DNA of 43,135 nt from Mycobacterium sp. 852002-51057_SCH5723018 (GCF_001667035.1 NZ_LZIR01000112.1:1-43135), one strand, 5' to 3'. Shown: positions 15,646 through 28,634, counted from the first letter of the stretch. A program made the numbers and translations. Notes: generated from the sequence alone by a model not told the origin.

Positions 15646-17187
15646 TTGACCGATGACCCCGGTTCAGGTTTTACGACAGTGTGGAATGCCGTCGTCTCCG
15701 AGCTCAACGGCGAGGCTCCCCCAGACGGCATGGCCGCCAACCGCACCACACTCGTCACGCCGCTGACCCCTCAGCAAAGGGCGTGGCTGAACCTGGTGCA
15801 GCCGCTCACCATTGTCGAGGGGTTTGCGCTGCTCTCGGTGCCGAGCAGCTTCGTCCAAAACGAGATCGAACGGCACCTGCGCGCACCGATCACCGACGCG
15901 CTCAGCCGCCGGCTCGGGCAGCAGATCCAGCTCGGGGTTCGCATCGCGCCACCCTCCGAGGACGTCGACGACGGCGGCTTCGCCCAGCGCGACACGTTCG
16001 CCCCCGCCGACGCCCTGACCGAAGACGACACCTTGGACCCGTCAGCTGATGGCGACGAGGGATACGAAAACGGTGAGGCCGCGGCCGGCGCCGAGCACAG
16101 TTGGCCCAACTACTTCACCGAGCGTCCGCATGCCGCGGACCCGGCCGCCGCCGGCGGCACCAGCCTCAACCGCCGCTACACCTTCGACACCTTCGTCATC
16201 GGCGCCTCCAACCGGTTCGCCCATGCCGCGGCGCTGGCCATCGCCGAGGCCCCGGCGCGCGCTTACAACCCGCTTTTCATCTGGGGCGAGTCCGGCCTGG
16301 GCAAGACGCACCTGTTGCATGCCGCCGGGAACTACGCCCAGCGACTGTTCCCCGGTATGCGGGTCAAGTACGTTTCCACCGAGGAATTCACCAACGACTT
16401 CATCAACTCCCTGCGCGACGACCGCAAGGTCGCCTTCAAACGCAGCTACCGCGATGTCGACGTGCTGCTGGTGGATGACATTCAGTTCATCGAGGGCAAG
16501 GAAGGTATCCAGGAAGAGTTTTTCCATACCTTTAACACCCTGCACAACGCCAACAAGCAGATCGTCATCTCATCCGACCGGCCCCCGAAACAGCTCGCCA
16601 CGCTCGAAGACCGACTGAGGACCCGGTTCGAGTGGGGACTGATCACCGACGTGCAGCCCCCCGAGCTGGAAACGCGCATCGCCATCCTGCGCAAGAAAGC
16701 GCAAATGGAGCGACTGGCGGTGCCCGACGACGTCCTCGAGCTCATCGCCAGCAGCATTGAACGCAATATCCGCGAGCTCGAAGGCGCACTCATCCGGGTG
16801 ACCGCGTTCGCGTCATTGAACAAGACACCGATCGACAAATCGCTCGCCGAGATCGTGCTTCGCGATTTGATCGCTGACGCCAGCACTATGCAGATCAGCG
16901 CGGCGACCATCATGGCCGCGACCGCCGAGTACTTCGACACGACCGTGGAAGAGTTGCGCGGCCCCGGCAAGACCCGCGCGCTGGCGCAGTCCCGCCAGAT
17001 CGCGATGTATCTGTGCCGCGAGTTGACCGATCTGTCACTGCCCAAGATCGGTCAGGCGTTCGGCCGCGACCACACCACGGTGATGTACGCCCAACGAAAG
17101 ATCTTGTCCGAGATGGCCGAGCGCCGTGAGGTGTTCGATCACGTCAAGGAACTCACCACCCGCATCCGCCAGCGGTCCAAGCGCTGA
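15646..17187 (+). CDS. dnaA: Chromosomal replication initiator protein DnaA
   Basis: The 513-aa initiator has an N-terminal domain (TTVWNAVVSELNG), a variable acidic linker (about residues 95-170), the AAA+ domain with Walker A GESGLGKTH and Walker B LLVDDIQFIEG, and the C-terminal DNA-binding domain with the DnaA signature GRDHTTVMYAQRKI. It binds DnaA boxes in the downstream oriC and opens the duplex. The TTG at 15646 is selected because AGGGAG lies at 15632-15636 and the encoded TDDPGSGFTTVWNAV is the usual N-terminus. The frame is open 25 codons further upstream, but that part carries the DnaA-like box region. Confidence 0.97.
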   Translation: MTDDPGSGFTTVWNAVVSELNGEAPPDGMAANRTTLVTPLTPQQRAWLNLVQPLTIVEGFALLSVPSSFVQNEIERHLRAPITDALSRRLGQQIQLGVRIAPPSEDVDDGGFAQRDTFAPADALTEDDTLDPSADGDEGYENGEAAAGAEHSWPNYFTERPHAADPAAAGGTSLNRRYTFDTFVIGASNRFAHAAALAIAEAPARAYNPLFIWGESGLGKTHLLHAAGNYAQRLFPGMRVKYVSTEEFTNDFINSLRDDRKVAFKRSYRDVDVLLVDDIQFIEGKEGIQEEFFHTFNTLHNANKQIVISSDRPPKQLATLEDRLRTRFEWGLITDVQPPELETRIAILRKKAQMERLAVPDDVLELIASSIERNIRELEGALIRVTAFASLNKTPIDKSLAEIVLRDLIADASTMQISAATIMAATAEYFDTTVEELRGPGKTRALAQSRQIAMYLCRELTDLSLPKIGQAFGRDHTTVMYAQRKILSEMAERREVFDHVKELTTRIRQRSKR

Positions 17188-17714
17188 TTTTCCGGCCTTC
17201 GAATCACTTTTTTTCAAAAAACTTCCCACACCCCTGTCACACCCGTCACAGCTGGGCGCTGTGCGCGGAACTGTGTACAACGCGGCGACAAACCGGTGCA
17301 GGGATCGAGTGTGCGTGCACATCCCTGCCCCATCCCCACCGCCTCCCCCAGGCCCACACAGTTGTCAACGGTGTCATCCACAACCCGGCCCACTCCCCTA
17401 GCTGCGCCAAGTCCCCGCTGTCCCCAGAATGCACAGCACTTATTACTGTTACTGAGCTATCTCCGTTGGTTCTTCTTTGAAGTACAGCGTTGGGGACGGT
17501 CGTTGCGCGGGCGGGGTGAAACCCGTCGTCGACGCGGTTTGTCGGCCTCGGCGATTAGCTTTCAAGATGGCCGCAGAAGATCTACGGTTGTTCTTCGACT
17601 GCCGTTGCGGCGTCGTGGCGCAGTACGTGTCACCGACGTTCGTTGCGGGGGCCCGTGCTAGCGACGGGCGGCTAGCCACACCTATTTCGATCACTCGGCA
17701 GGTAAAGGGACGCT
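17188..17714. other. oriC, dnaA-dnaN intergenic region
   Basis: This 527-base gap is the known site of the mycobacterial origin. It is punctuated with degenerate DnaA boxes, for example TGTGTACAA (17272-17280, reverse of TTGTACACA), TTGTCAACG (17362-17370), TCATCCACA (17374-17382) and CTGTCCCCA (17418-17426). A T7-C-A6 tract lies at 17208-17221, and a less GC-rich stretch at about 17436-17482 may be the unwinding element. Mycobacterial origins usually have such weak, non-consensus boxes. The open frames across the region are not genes in my view. Confidence 0.88.
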
Positions 17715-18914
17715 ATGGACGCGGCGACGACAACAGCTGGCCTCGACTTGAAGTTTCGTCTGATGCGAGAGTCTTTCGCCGACGCGGTGTCGTGGGTGGC
17801 GAAGAATCTGCCGACCAGGCCCGCGGTGCCGGTCCTGTCCGGAGTTTTGTTGTCCGGCTCGGACGACGGCGGCCTGACGATCTCCGGATTCGATTACGAG
17901 GTTTCCGCCGAGGCCCAGGTAGCGGCCGAAATCGCTTCTCCTGGAAGTGTTTTGGTGTCGGGGCGGTTGTTGTCCGACATCACCCGGGCGTTGCCCAACA
18001 AGCCCGTTGACTTCTATGTCGACGGCAACAGGGTCGCACTGACCTGCGGAAATGCCAGGTTTTCGCTGCCGACGATGCCGGTTGAGGATTACCCGACGCT
18101 TCCCGCCTTGCCGGAAGGCACCGGCACGCTGCCGGCGGATCTGTTCGCCGAGGCGATCAGCCAGGTGGCGATCGCGGCCGGGCGCGACGACACGTTGCCC
18201 ATGTTGACCGGCATCCGCGTCGAGATTTCGGGTGACACCGTGGTTTTGGCCGCCACCGACAGGTTCCGTCTGGCGGTTCGCGAGCTGACATGGTCGGCGT
18301 TGTCACCCGATATCGAGGCCGCAGTGCTCGTACCCGCCAGGACGTTGGCTGAGGCCGCGAAGGCCGGCGCGGACGGCTCCGAGGTGCGGTTGTCGTTGGG
18401 CGCCGGTTCGGGGGTCGGAAAAGAAGGGCTCCTCGGGATCAGCGGCAACGGCAAGCGCAGCACCACCCGCCTGCTCGACGCGGAGTTTCCCAAGTTTCGT
18501 CAGTTGTTGCCCGCCGAGCACACCGCCGTGGCCACCATCAACGTGGCCGAGCTGACCGAGGCCATCAAGTTGGTCGCGCTGGTGGCCGACCGGGGGGCGC
18601 AGGTACGGATGGAATTCGGTGACGGCATGCTGCGGCTGTCCGCCGGCGCCGACGATGTGGGTCGAGCCGAAGAAGACCTTCCGGTCGATTTTGTCGGCGA
18701 ACCGTTGACGATTGCGTTCAACCCGACCTATCTCACGGACGGACTCGCGTCGGTCCATTCGGAGCGGGTGTCGTTCGGCTTCACCACCCCGGGCAAGCCG
18801 GCGCTCCTGCGCCCGGCGCTCGACGATGACAGCCTGCCGACCGGCGATGGCCCGTTTTCCGCGTCGCCGACGGACTACGTGTACCTGCTGATGCCCGTTC
18901 GGTTGCCCGGGTAG
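17715..18914 (+). CDS. dnaN: DNA polymerase III beta subunit (sliding clamp)
   Basis: A 399-aa ring-forming clamp that tethers the replicative polymerase to DNA. It shows the three-domain clamp pattern: FADAVSWVAKNLPTRPAVPVLSG at the start, SRLLSDITRALPNKPV-like and LPTMPVEDYPTLP in domain 1, ATDRFRLAVRELTW in domain 2 and YLLMPVRLPG at the end. The ATG at 17715 follows AAAGGGA. recF begins directly after its stop. Confidence 0.98.
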   Translation: MDAATTTAGLDLKFRLMRESFADAVSWVAKNLPTRPAVPVLSGVLLSGSDDGGLTISGFDYEVSAEAQVAAEIASPGSVLVSGRLLSDITRALPNKPVDFYVDGNRVALTCGNARFSLPTMPVEDYPTLPALPEGTGTLPADLFAEAISQVAIAAGRDDTLPMLTGIRVEISGDTVVLAATDRFRLAVRELTWSALSPDIEAAVLVPARTLAEAAKAGADGSEVRLSLGAGSGVGKEGLLGISGNGKRSTTRLLDAEFPKFRQLLPAEHTAVATINVAELTEAIKLVALVADRGAQVRMEFGDGMLRLSAGADDVGRAEEDLPVDFVGEPLTIAFNPTYLTDGLASVHSERVSFGFTTPGKPALLRPALDDDSLPTGDGPFSASPTDYVYLLMPVRLPG

Positions 18915-20075
18915 GTGTACGTCCGGCATTTGGGACTGCGCGATTTCCGGTCCTGGGCACTCGCCGACCTCGAATTGCAACCGGGCCGGACGGTGTTCGT
19001 CGGTCCAAACGGCTTCGGGAAGACGAATTTGATTGAGGCACTGTGGTATTCGACGACGTTGGGATCACACCGAGTCGGCACCGACCAGCCGTTGATCCGA
19101 GCCGGGTCCGCCCGCGCGGTGGTGTCCACGATCGTCGTCAACGAGGGCAGGGAGTGTGCGATCGACCTGGAGATCGCCGCGGGGCGGGCCAACAAGGTCC
19201 GGCTGAATCGTGCGCCCGTGCGCAGCACGCGCGAGGTGGTAGGCGTGTTGCGTGCGGTTTTGTTCGCCCCCGAAGACCTGGCCCTGGTGCGCGGGGACCC
19301 GTCCGACCGGCGGCGTTACCTCGATGAGCTGGCGACGGTCCGCCGGCCCGCGGTTGCCGGCGTGCGCGCCGATTACGACAAGGTTTTGCGGCAGCGCACG
19401 GCATTGTTGAAGTCGGTTTCGGGGGCCCGGTACCGAGGCGATCGGGGCGCCCTGGACACCCTCGACGTGTGGGACAGCCGACTGGCCGAGCACGGCGCCG
19501 AATTGATGGCCGCCCGCCTCGATCTGGTGAACCAGTTGGCGCCGGAGGTGGAGAAGGCCTACCAGCTGCTGGCGCCGGGATCGCGCCCGGCGTCGATCGC
19601 CTATCGGGCCAGCTTGGGTTCCGAAAGCGCGGAAGGTTTCGACGGCGCCGACCGCTCGTTTCTGGAGGCCGCTCTACTGGCCGCCCTGTCGGCACGCCGC
19701 GACGCGGAATTGGAGCGCGGGATGTGTCTGGTCGGCCCGCATCGCGACGACCTGGAGCTGCGGCTCGGCGATCAACCCTCGAAAGGCTTTGCGAGCCATG
19801 GGGAATCGTGGTCTTTTGCGGTAGCGCTGCGGCTAGCGGCATATGAGCTGTTGCGGTCAGACGGCGGCGAGCCCGTGCTGTTGCTTGACGACGTGTTCGC
19901 CGAACTCGACGCCACGCGCCGGCGCGCGTTGGCCACGGTTGCGGAATCGGCCGAACAGGTGCTGGTGACCGCGGCGGTGCCGGAAGACATTCCGGCCGAC
20001 TGGGACGCTAGACGGGTGCACATCGATTTGCGTGACGACGACGAAGCCGGCCGGGTGTCGGTGGTGCTGTCATGA
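18915..20075 (+). CDS. recF: DNA replication and repair protein RecF
   Basis: A 386-aa SMC-like ATPase with Walker A GPNGFGKTN (near residue 32), the RecF signature SFAVALRLAAYELL and Walker B VLLLDDVFAELD near residue 325. It helps RecR load RecA at single-strand gaps. The GTG at 18915 starts immediately after the dnaN TAG. The stop overlaps the next gene as ATGA. Confidence 0.97.
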   Translation: MYVRHLGLRDFRSWALADLELQPGRTVFVGPNGFGKTNLIEALWYSTTLGSHRVGTDQPLIRAGSARAVVSTIVVNEGRECAIDLEIAAGRANKVRLNRAPVRSTREVVGVLRAVLFAPEDLALVRGDPSDRRRYLDELATVRRPAVAGVRADYDKVLRQRTALLKSVSGARYRGDRGALDTLDVWDSRLAEHGAELMAARLDLVNQLAPEVEKAYQLLAPGSRPASIAYRASLGSESAEGFDGADRSFLEAALLAALSARRDAELERGMCLVGPHRDDLELRLGDQPSKGFASHGESWSFAVALRLAAYELLRSDGGEPVLLLDDVFAELDATRRRALATVAESAEQVLVTAAVPEDIPADWDARRVHIDLRDDDEAGRVSVVLS

Positions 20076-20626
20076 CGGGCCCCGGCGACGGGAAAGACCC
20101 CGATAAACTGGGCGGGTTGAGCGGTATCGATCTGGTGCGACGGACCCTCGAGGAGGCGCGCGCCGCGGCCCGCGCGCAGGGCAAGGACGCCGGCCGGGGG
20201 CGGAGTATGCCGCCCGGTGCGCGCCGTGTTGCGGGGCAGCGGCGAAGCTGGTCGGGTCCGGGGCCCGACGTGCGTGACCCGCAACCGCTGGGCAGGTTGG
20301 CGCGCGACCTGGCGAAAAAACGCGGTTGGTCGGCGCACGTCGCCGAAGGGACCGTGTTGGGTCACTGGCCGTCGGTGGTCGGCCACCAGATCGCCGATCA
20401 CGCGACCCCCACCGCGCTGAAAGACGGGGTGCTGAGCGTGGCGGCCGAATCGACGGCCTGGGCCACTCAGCTGCGGATGATGCAGAGCCAACTGTTGGCC
20501 AAGATCGCCGCCGCCGTCGGCAACGGCGTGGTGACCTCGCTGAAAATCACCGGACCGGCCGCGCCGTCGTGGCGCAAGGGGCCGCGCCACATCGCCGGCC
20601 GCGGCCCGCGCGACACCTATGGTTGA
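20072..20626 (+). CDS. dciA: DciA-type DUF721 protein (Rv0004-like)
   Basis: The 184-aa protein has a disordered basic N-terminal half and a C-terminal DUF721 domain (about residues 75-165, with LARDLAKKRGWSAHVAEGTVLGHWPSVVG and GVLSVAAESTAWATQLRMMQ). In mycobacteria this protein is DciA, which associates with the replicative helicase DnaB and takes part in replication initiation. It overlaps recF by four bases and so is likely co-translated with the dnaN-recF genes. The N-terminal part is variable between species. Confidence 0.9.
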   Translation: MTGPGDGKDPDKLGGLSGIDLVRRTLEEARAAARAQGKDAGRGRSMPPGARRVAGQRRSWSGPGPDVRDPQPLGRLARDLAKKRGWSAHVAEGTVLGHWPSVVGHQIADHATPTALKDGVLSVAAESTAWATQLRMMQSQLLAKIAAAVGNGVVTSLKITGPAAPSWRKGPRHIAGRGPRDTYG

Positions 20627-20810
20627 GGCGCTGAAAAGCCCGCGATCATCCCCAGTTGGGACTCGGCTAACAAGCGTCTGAGAGCCACCAGGACGAAACG
20701 GACCAGCTCGGCAAACGTCGGGACGCGCCGCGATGGAAGATATTGAGCACACGGCGCGGTCAGATAGGCAGAAACGCGCCCAGAAAATCGGTCCTAACCC
20801 CCGATCACGG

Positions 20811-20816
20811 TAGAGT
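20811..20816 (+). promoter_or_regulatory. Candidate gyrB -10 element
   Basis: TAGAGT fits the TANNNT -10 pattern and lies 64 bases before the gyrB start. The -35 position is poorly matched. The 253-base gap after dciA shows no other clear signal. Confidence 0.4.
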
Positions 20817-20879
20817 GGAGGGACGACTGCTGCGGTGACTGGACCGCTCGCATGCAACCCCAAGGAGAGCATCCCGACT

Positions 20880-22913
20880 GTGGCTGCCCAAAAGAAGAAA
20901 TCACAAGACGAATACGGAGCCGCGCAGATCACCGTCCTGGAGGGCCTGGAGGCCGTCCGCAAACGCCCCGGGATGTACATCGGGTCCACCGGTGAACGCG
21001 GTCTTCACCACCTCATCTGGGAGGTCGTCGACAACGCCGTGGACGAGGCGATGGCCGGTTACGCCAACCAGGTCGATGTGCGCTTGCTCGAGGACGGCGG
21101 TGTCGAGGTCACCGACAACGGGCGCGGCATCCCGGTCGCGACCCACTCCACCGGCATCCCCACCATCGACGTGGTGATGACCCAGCTGCACGCCGGCGGC
21201 AAGTTCGGCGGCGAGAACAGCGGCTACAACGTCAGTGGCGGGTTGCACGGTGTGGGCGTGTCGGTGGTCAACGCGCTATCGACCCGGCTCGAGGTCGACA
21301 TCTCCCGGGACGGGTATGAGTGGTCGCAGTTCTACGACCACGCCGTGCCGGGCACCCTCAAACAAGGCGAAGCCACCAAGAAGACGGGGACGCGGGTCAG
21401 GTTCTGGGCCGATCCCGACATCTTCGAGACCACCGAATACGACTTCGAGACGGTGGCGCGCCGGCTGCAGGAGATGGCCTTCCTGAACAAGGGTTTGACG
21501 ATCAACTTCACTGACGAGCGGGTGAGTGACGAAGAGGTCGTCGACGAGGTGGTCAGCGATACCGCCGAGGCGCCCAAGTCCGCGGGGGAAAAGGCGGCCG
21601 AATCGACCGGGCACCACAAGGTCAAGCGCCGCACGTTCCACTATCCGGGCGGATTGGTGGACTTCGTCAAGCACATCAACCGCACCAAGAGCCCGATCCA
21701 CAGCAGCATCGTGGACTTTTCCGGCAAGGGGCCCGGCCACGAAGTCGAAATCGCGATGCAGTGGAACGCCGGCTACTCGGAGTCGGTGCACACCTTCGCC
21801 AACACCATCAACACCCATGAGGGCGGCACCCACGAAGAGGGCTTCCGCAGCGCGTTGACGTCGGTGGTCAACAAGTACGCGAAAGACAAGAAGCTGCTGA
21901 AGGACAAAGACCCCAACCTCACCGGTGACGACATCCGCGAAGGCCTGGCGGCGGTCATCTCCGTCAAGGTCGGCGAACCGCAATTCGAGGGCCAGACCAA
22001 GACCAAGCTCGGCAACACCGAGGTCAAGTCGTTCGTGCAGAAGATCTGCAACGAGCAGCTCACGCACTGGTTCGAGGCCAATCCGGCTGACGCCAAAGTG
22101 GTTGTTAACAAGGCGGTTTCGTCCGCGCAGGCGCGAATCGCGGCGCGTAAGGCGCGGGAGCTGGTGCGCCGCAAGAGCGCCACCGACCTGGGCGGGCTGC
22201 CAGGCAAGCTCGCCGACTGCCGCTCCACCGACCCGCGTAAGTCGGAACTATATGTGGTGGAGGGCGATTCGGCCGGCGGCTCGGCCAAGAGCGGCCGCGA
22301 CTCGATGTTTCAGGCCATCCTGCCGTTGCGGGGCAAGATCATCAACGTCGAGAAGGCGCGCATCGACCGCGTATTGAAGAACACCGAAGTCCAGGCGATC
22401 ATCACCGCGCTGGGCACCGGGATCCACGACGAGTTCGACATCACCAAGCTGCGGTATCACAAGATAGTGCTGATGGCCGACGCCGACGTTGACGGCCAAC
22501 ACATTTCGACGCTGCTGTTGACGCTGCTGTTCCGGTTCATGCGGCCGCTGATCGAAAACGGCCACGTGTTCCTGGCGCAGCCGCCGCTCTACAAGTTGAA
22601 GTGGCAGCGCAGCGATCCCGAGTTCGCCTACTCCGATCGCGAGCGCGACGGCCTGCTGGAGGCGGGCTTGAAGGCCGGCCGGAAGATCAACAAGGAAGAC
22701 GGCATCCAGCGCTACAAGGGTCTGGGTGAGATGGACGCCAAGGAGTTGTGGGAAACCACCATGGATCCTTCGGTGCGGGTACTGCGCCAAATCACCCTCG
22801 ACGATGCCGCGGCCGCGGACGAATTGTTCTCCATCCTGATGGGTGAGGACGTCGAGGCGCGCCGAAGCTTTATTACGCGTAATGCCAAGGACGTTCGTTT
22901 CCTGGATGTCTGA
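20880..22913 (+). CDS. gyrB: DNA gyrase subunit B
   Basis: The 677-aa ATPase subunit has the GHKL ATP-binding motifs (EVVDNAVDEA, DNGRGIPV, GGLHGVGVSVVNALS), the transducer domain, the TOPRIM motifs EGDSAGGSAKSGRD and DADVDGQHI, and the C-terminal GyrA-contact region. With GyrA it supercoils DNA. The GTG at 20880 is chosen for its AAGGAGAG ribosome site and because it gives the usual AAQKKKSQDEYGAA start; an in-frame ATG lies 15 codons upstream. The quinolone-resistance region (RKSELYVVEGDSAGGS, LKNTEV) is the ordinary sequence. gyrA follows after 31 bases. Confidence 0.98.
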   Translation: MAAQKKKSQDEYGAAQITVLEGLEAVRKRPGMYIGSTGERGLHHLIWEVVDNAVDEAMAGYANQVDVRLLEDGGVEVTDNGRGIPVATHSTGIPTIDVVMTQLHAGGKFGGENSGYNVSGGLHGVGVSVVNALSTRLEVDISRDGYEWSQFYDHAVPGTLKQGEATKKTGTRVRFWADPDIFETTEYDFETVARRLQEMAFLNKGLTINFTDERVSDEEVVDEVVSDTAEAPKSAGEKAAESTGHHKVKRRTFHYPGGLVDFVKHINRTKSPIHSSIVDFSGKGPGHEVEIAMQWNAGYSESVHTFANTINTHEGGTHEEGFRSALTSVVNKYAKDKKLLKDKDPNLTGDDIREGLAAVISVKVGEPQFEGQTKTKLGNTEVKSFVQKICNEQLTHWFEANPADAKVVVNKAVSSAQARIAARKARELVRRKSATDLGGLPGKLADCRSTDPRKSELYVVEGDSAGGSAKSGRDSMFQAILPLRGKIINVEKARIDRVLKNTEVQAIITALGTGIHDEFDITKLRYHKIVLMADADVDGQHISTLLLTLLFRFMRPLIENGHVFLAQPPLYKLKWQRSDPEFAYSDRERDGLLEAGLKAGRKINKEDGIQRYKGLGEMDAKELWETTMDPSVRVLRQITLDDAAAADELFSILMGEDVEARRSFITRNAKDVRFLDV

Positions 22914-22944
22914 CGAGTGCACACGCCTAGACAAAGAGGACTAG

Positions 22945-26721
<3,777 letters not shown>

Positions 26722-26853
26722 GAGCTGGGCAATACACTCAGCCAGACGGTCCTCGAAGGGTTCGGGTATCAGCCGGGCATAGACTCGGCCCGATCACACA
26801 TAATGCGACTGCCACCCCGCAGGCGGCCGTGGTAGGAGATCTAAGGAGTCGGG

Positions 26854-27765
26854 GTGACCTCACCGAACGAGCCGGGCGCCCCCAAGACGGGCGACAGCCC
26901 TAATGGGGATGGTTCGGCCGAGCGTGCCGGTGCGCACCGCGCGACGCCGCCACAGACCGGCCGCCTTCAGGATGCCGGGGATGCGCCATCCTGGCCTCGG
27001 GGCGGACCTCGGCCTGCGCCTCATCACCCCGCCGAACCACACGGCGAGATGCGGCCGCCCGCCCCAGCCAGCGGCGCCGACGCCCGGCTGAACCGCTTCA
27101 TCTCAGGCAACTCCGCACCGGGAGCCGGCGCCGGCGCGCCCGCGCATCCCAAGAAGCCGCCGTACGAATTCGACCCGCCGCCGTCGCGCGGCGACGGCCC
27201 GCCCGCCGAGGCCTACGCCAGCGAATTACCGGACTTGTCCGGCCCGCTCCCGCGGCCCCCGCAGCGCAAGGCCACGCCCGACCGCCCCCCGGAGACGGCG
27301 AGCACGACGGGGTCGAGCCGTTCGACAACGTCCGACAGGTCCGACAGCCGAGAAATTCGGGACGCACGCGAGAACCGGGTTCAGATCTCGCGGCGCACCC
27401 GCGGCCCGGTTCGGGCCAGCATGCAGATCCGCCGGATCGACCCGTGGAGCACGCTGAAGGTGTCGCTGCTGCTGTCGGTGGCGTTGTTCTTCGTGTGGAT
27501 GATCGCCGTGGCGTTCCTGTATCTCGTGCTGGGCGGCATGGGTGTGTGGGCCAAGCTCAACAGCAACGTCGGCGACCTGCTGAACAACACCAGCGGCAGC
27601 AGCGGCGAACTGGTCTCCAGCGGCACCATCTTCGGCGGCGCCGTGCTGATCGGCTTGGTCAACATCGTGCTGCTGACCGCGATGGCCACCATCGCCGCGT
27701 TCGTCTACAACCTGACCACCGATCTGATCGGCGGCATCGAAGTCACACTCGCGGACCGCGACTAG
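26854..27765 (+). CDS. Rv0007-like DUF3566 membrane protein
   Basis: A 303-aa protein with a long disordered Pro/Gly/Ser-rich cytoplasmic part (residues 1-185) and a conserved DUF3566 domain (about 190-300) containing two transmembrane segments, LLLSVALFFVWMIAVAFLYLVLGG and FGGAVLIGLVNIVLLTAMATIAAF. The highly conserved core reads ASMQIRRIDPWSTLKVS. The function is unknown; its fixed place after gyrA in actinobacteria suggests a link with the cell-division and envelope genes that follow. GTG at 26854 has an AAGGAG ribosome site. Confidence 0.9.
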   Translation: MTSPNEPGAPKTGDSPNGDGSAERAGAHRATPPQTGRLQDAGDAPSWPRGGPRPAPHHPAEPHGEMRPPAPASGADARLNRFISGNSAPGAGAGAPAHPKKPPYEFDPPPSRGDGPPAEAYASELPDLSGPLPRPPQRKATPDRPPETASTTGSSRSTTSDRSDSREIRDARENRVQISRRTRGPVRASMQIRRIDPWSTLKVSLLLSVALFFVWMIAVAFLYLVLGGMGVWAKLNSNVGDLLNNTSGSSGELVSSGTIFGGAVLIGLVNIVLLTAMATIAAFVYNLTTDLIGGIEVTLADRD

Positions 27766-27781
27766 CGCGGATCACCCGGTT

Positions 27782-27811
27782 TTGGGGGTCGGGCGGCGAG
27801 TGCGGTAATCT
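27782..27811 (+). promoter_or_regulatory. Candidate promoter of tRNA-Ile
   Basis: TTGGGG (27782-27787) and TAATCT (27806-27811) are 18 bases apart. The start would be near 27819, about 17 bases before the mature tRNA end, a typical distance. Confidence 0.5.
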
Positions 27812-27835
27812 CGTCGCTCGGCCCTACGCGACTGC

Positions 27836-27909
27836 GGGCCTGTAGCTCAGGCGGTTAGAGCGCTTCGCTGATAACGAAGAGGTCGGAGGTTCGAGTCCTC
27901 CCAGGCCCA
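27836..27909 (+). tRNA. ileT: tRNA-Ile (GAT)
   Basis: A 74-base cloverleaf: acceptor GGGCCTG pairs with CAGGCCC, D-loop TAGCTCAGGCGGTTAGAGC, anticodon GAT in CGCTGATAACG, T-arm GGAGGTTCGAGTCCTCC. The 3' CCA is not encoded. In mycobacteria it is followed by tRNA-Ala, as here. Confidence 0.97.
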
Positions 27910-27914
27910 CAACC

Positions 27915-28058
27915 ATGTGCCCGTCAAGACGTTGCGTGAGGCTCGCGTTGCCATTGGCGCTGATCGCTGTCGCGGCAGCGGTGGTGCGGTCACGACGCGG
28001 GGTCGAGGTCTGGCACGTGGCCGTGGTCGACACACCCAGTAACGACGAGGGGCCTTAG
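27915..28058 (+). CDS. Small DLW-39-like protein between the two tRNA genes
   Basis: An open frame of 47 codons starts with ATG at 27915, has one hydrophobic segment (VRLALPLALIAVAAAVV, with basic residues on both sides) and ends with a TAG that lies inside tRNA-Ala. Actinobacteria often encode a small DLW-39 family protein near tRNA-Ile; its marker is an Asp-Leu-Trp motif after a short hydrophobic helix. Here the corresponding place reads RGVEVWHVAV, so the match is loose. It is too short for most gene finders. A GTG at codon 8 is another possible start. Function unknown. Confidence 0.45.
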   Translation: MCPSRRCVRLALPLALIAVAAAVVRSRRGVEVWHVAVVDTPSNDEGP

Positions 28059-28121
28059 CTCAGTTGGTAGAGCACCGCCTTTGCAAGGCGGGTGTCAGGG
28101 GTTCGATTCCCCTAGGCTCCA
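28049..28121 (+). tRNA. alaT: tRNA-Ala (TGC)
   Basis: A 73-base cloverleaf: acceptor GGGGCCT pairs with AGGCTCC (one G-T pair), anticodon TGC in CCTTTGCAAGG, T-arm AGGGGTTCGATTCCCCT. CCA is not encoded. It lies 139 bases after tRNA-Ile. Confidence 0.97.
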
Positions 28122-28199
28122 CAAACTTTTCATCGGGATAGCCGCCACGGTTGTGATGGAACCGGAAGTACAGCCCACGCGGCAATCTCGGCGCAGGCT

Positions 28200-28634
28200 C
28201 TACGGCCGCGGCTGCACCTCGACGCTCGGCGGCCGGGGCGACGACTCCTCACGATCGGAACGCATTGACCGCCGGACGATGCTGAATGCGGCGGCGCCAC
28301 CGCCCAGCACGACGGCGACGGCACCCGCGATGATGAACGGGCGCCTGGAGCGGTGTTGCTTGCGGCGCGCGTCCTGCAGCGCCTGGGGCAGATTGGTGAC
28401 CACCTCCTGCGCGGCGGCCAGCTCCTGCGCGAGCGTCTCCTGCGCCGCGGCCAGCTCCCGGGCCAGCCGGCCCTCCCGGTACCGGCGACGAAGCTCCGAG
28501 GCGGTCGACTGCGCGGAGTGCGCACCGAGCCCGACCACTCCCCGTGCGACGTCCACGGGCCCCAACGCCGTATAGGCCAGGCCTCGGGTCAGTCGCGCCC
28601 GCGGGGTCAGTCGGTTGTCCGTCTTCGCGCTCAT
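28200..28634 (-). CDS. cwsA: Cell-wall synthesis protein CwsA
   Basis: The 144-aa protein has an N-terminal amphipathic and coiled-coil portion (LRRRYREGRLARELAAAQETLAQELAAAQEVV) and one transmembrane segment near residues 97-118 (FIIAGAVAVVLGGGAAAFSIV), with the conserved C-terminus PRPPSVEVQPRP. In mycobacteria CwsA binds CrgA and Wag31 and affects polar growth and division. crgA lies 1.3 kb away. The ATG at 28634 gives the expected SAKTDNRLTPRARLTRGL start; the frame is open 12 codons further without support. Confidence 0.9.
   Translation of the reverse strand: MSAKTDNRLTPRARLTRGLAYTALGPVDVARGVVGLGAHSAQSTASELRRRYREGRLARELAAAQETLAQELAAAQEVVTNLPQALQDARRKQHRSRRPFIIAGAVAVVLGGGAAAFSIVRRSMRSDREESSPRPPSVEVQPRP

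Noticed and set aside
17477..18010. A 177-codon frame spanning the end of oriC and the start of dnaN.
   Set aside because: It overlaps dnaN in another frame and its N-terminal part is arginine-rich with no motif.
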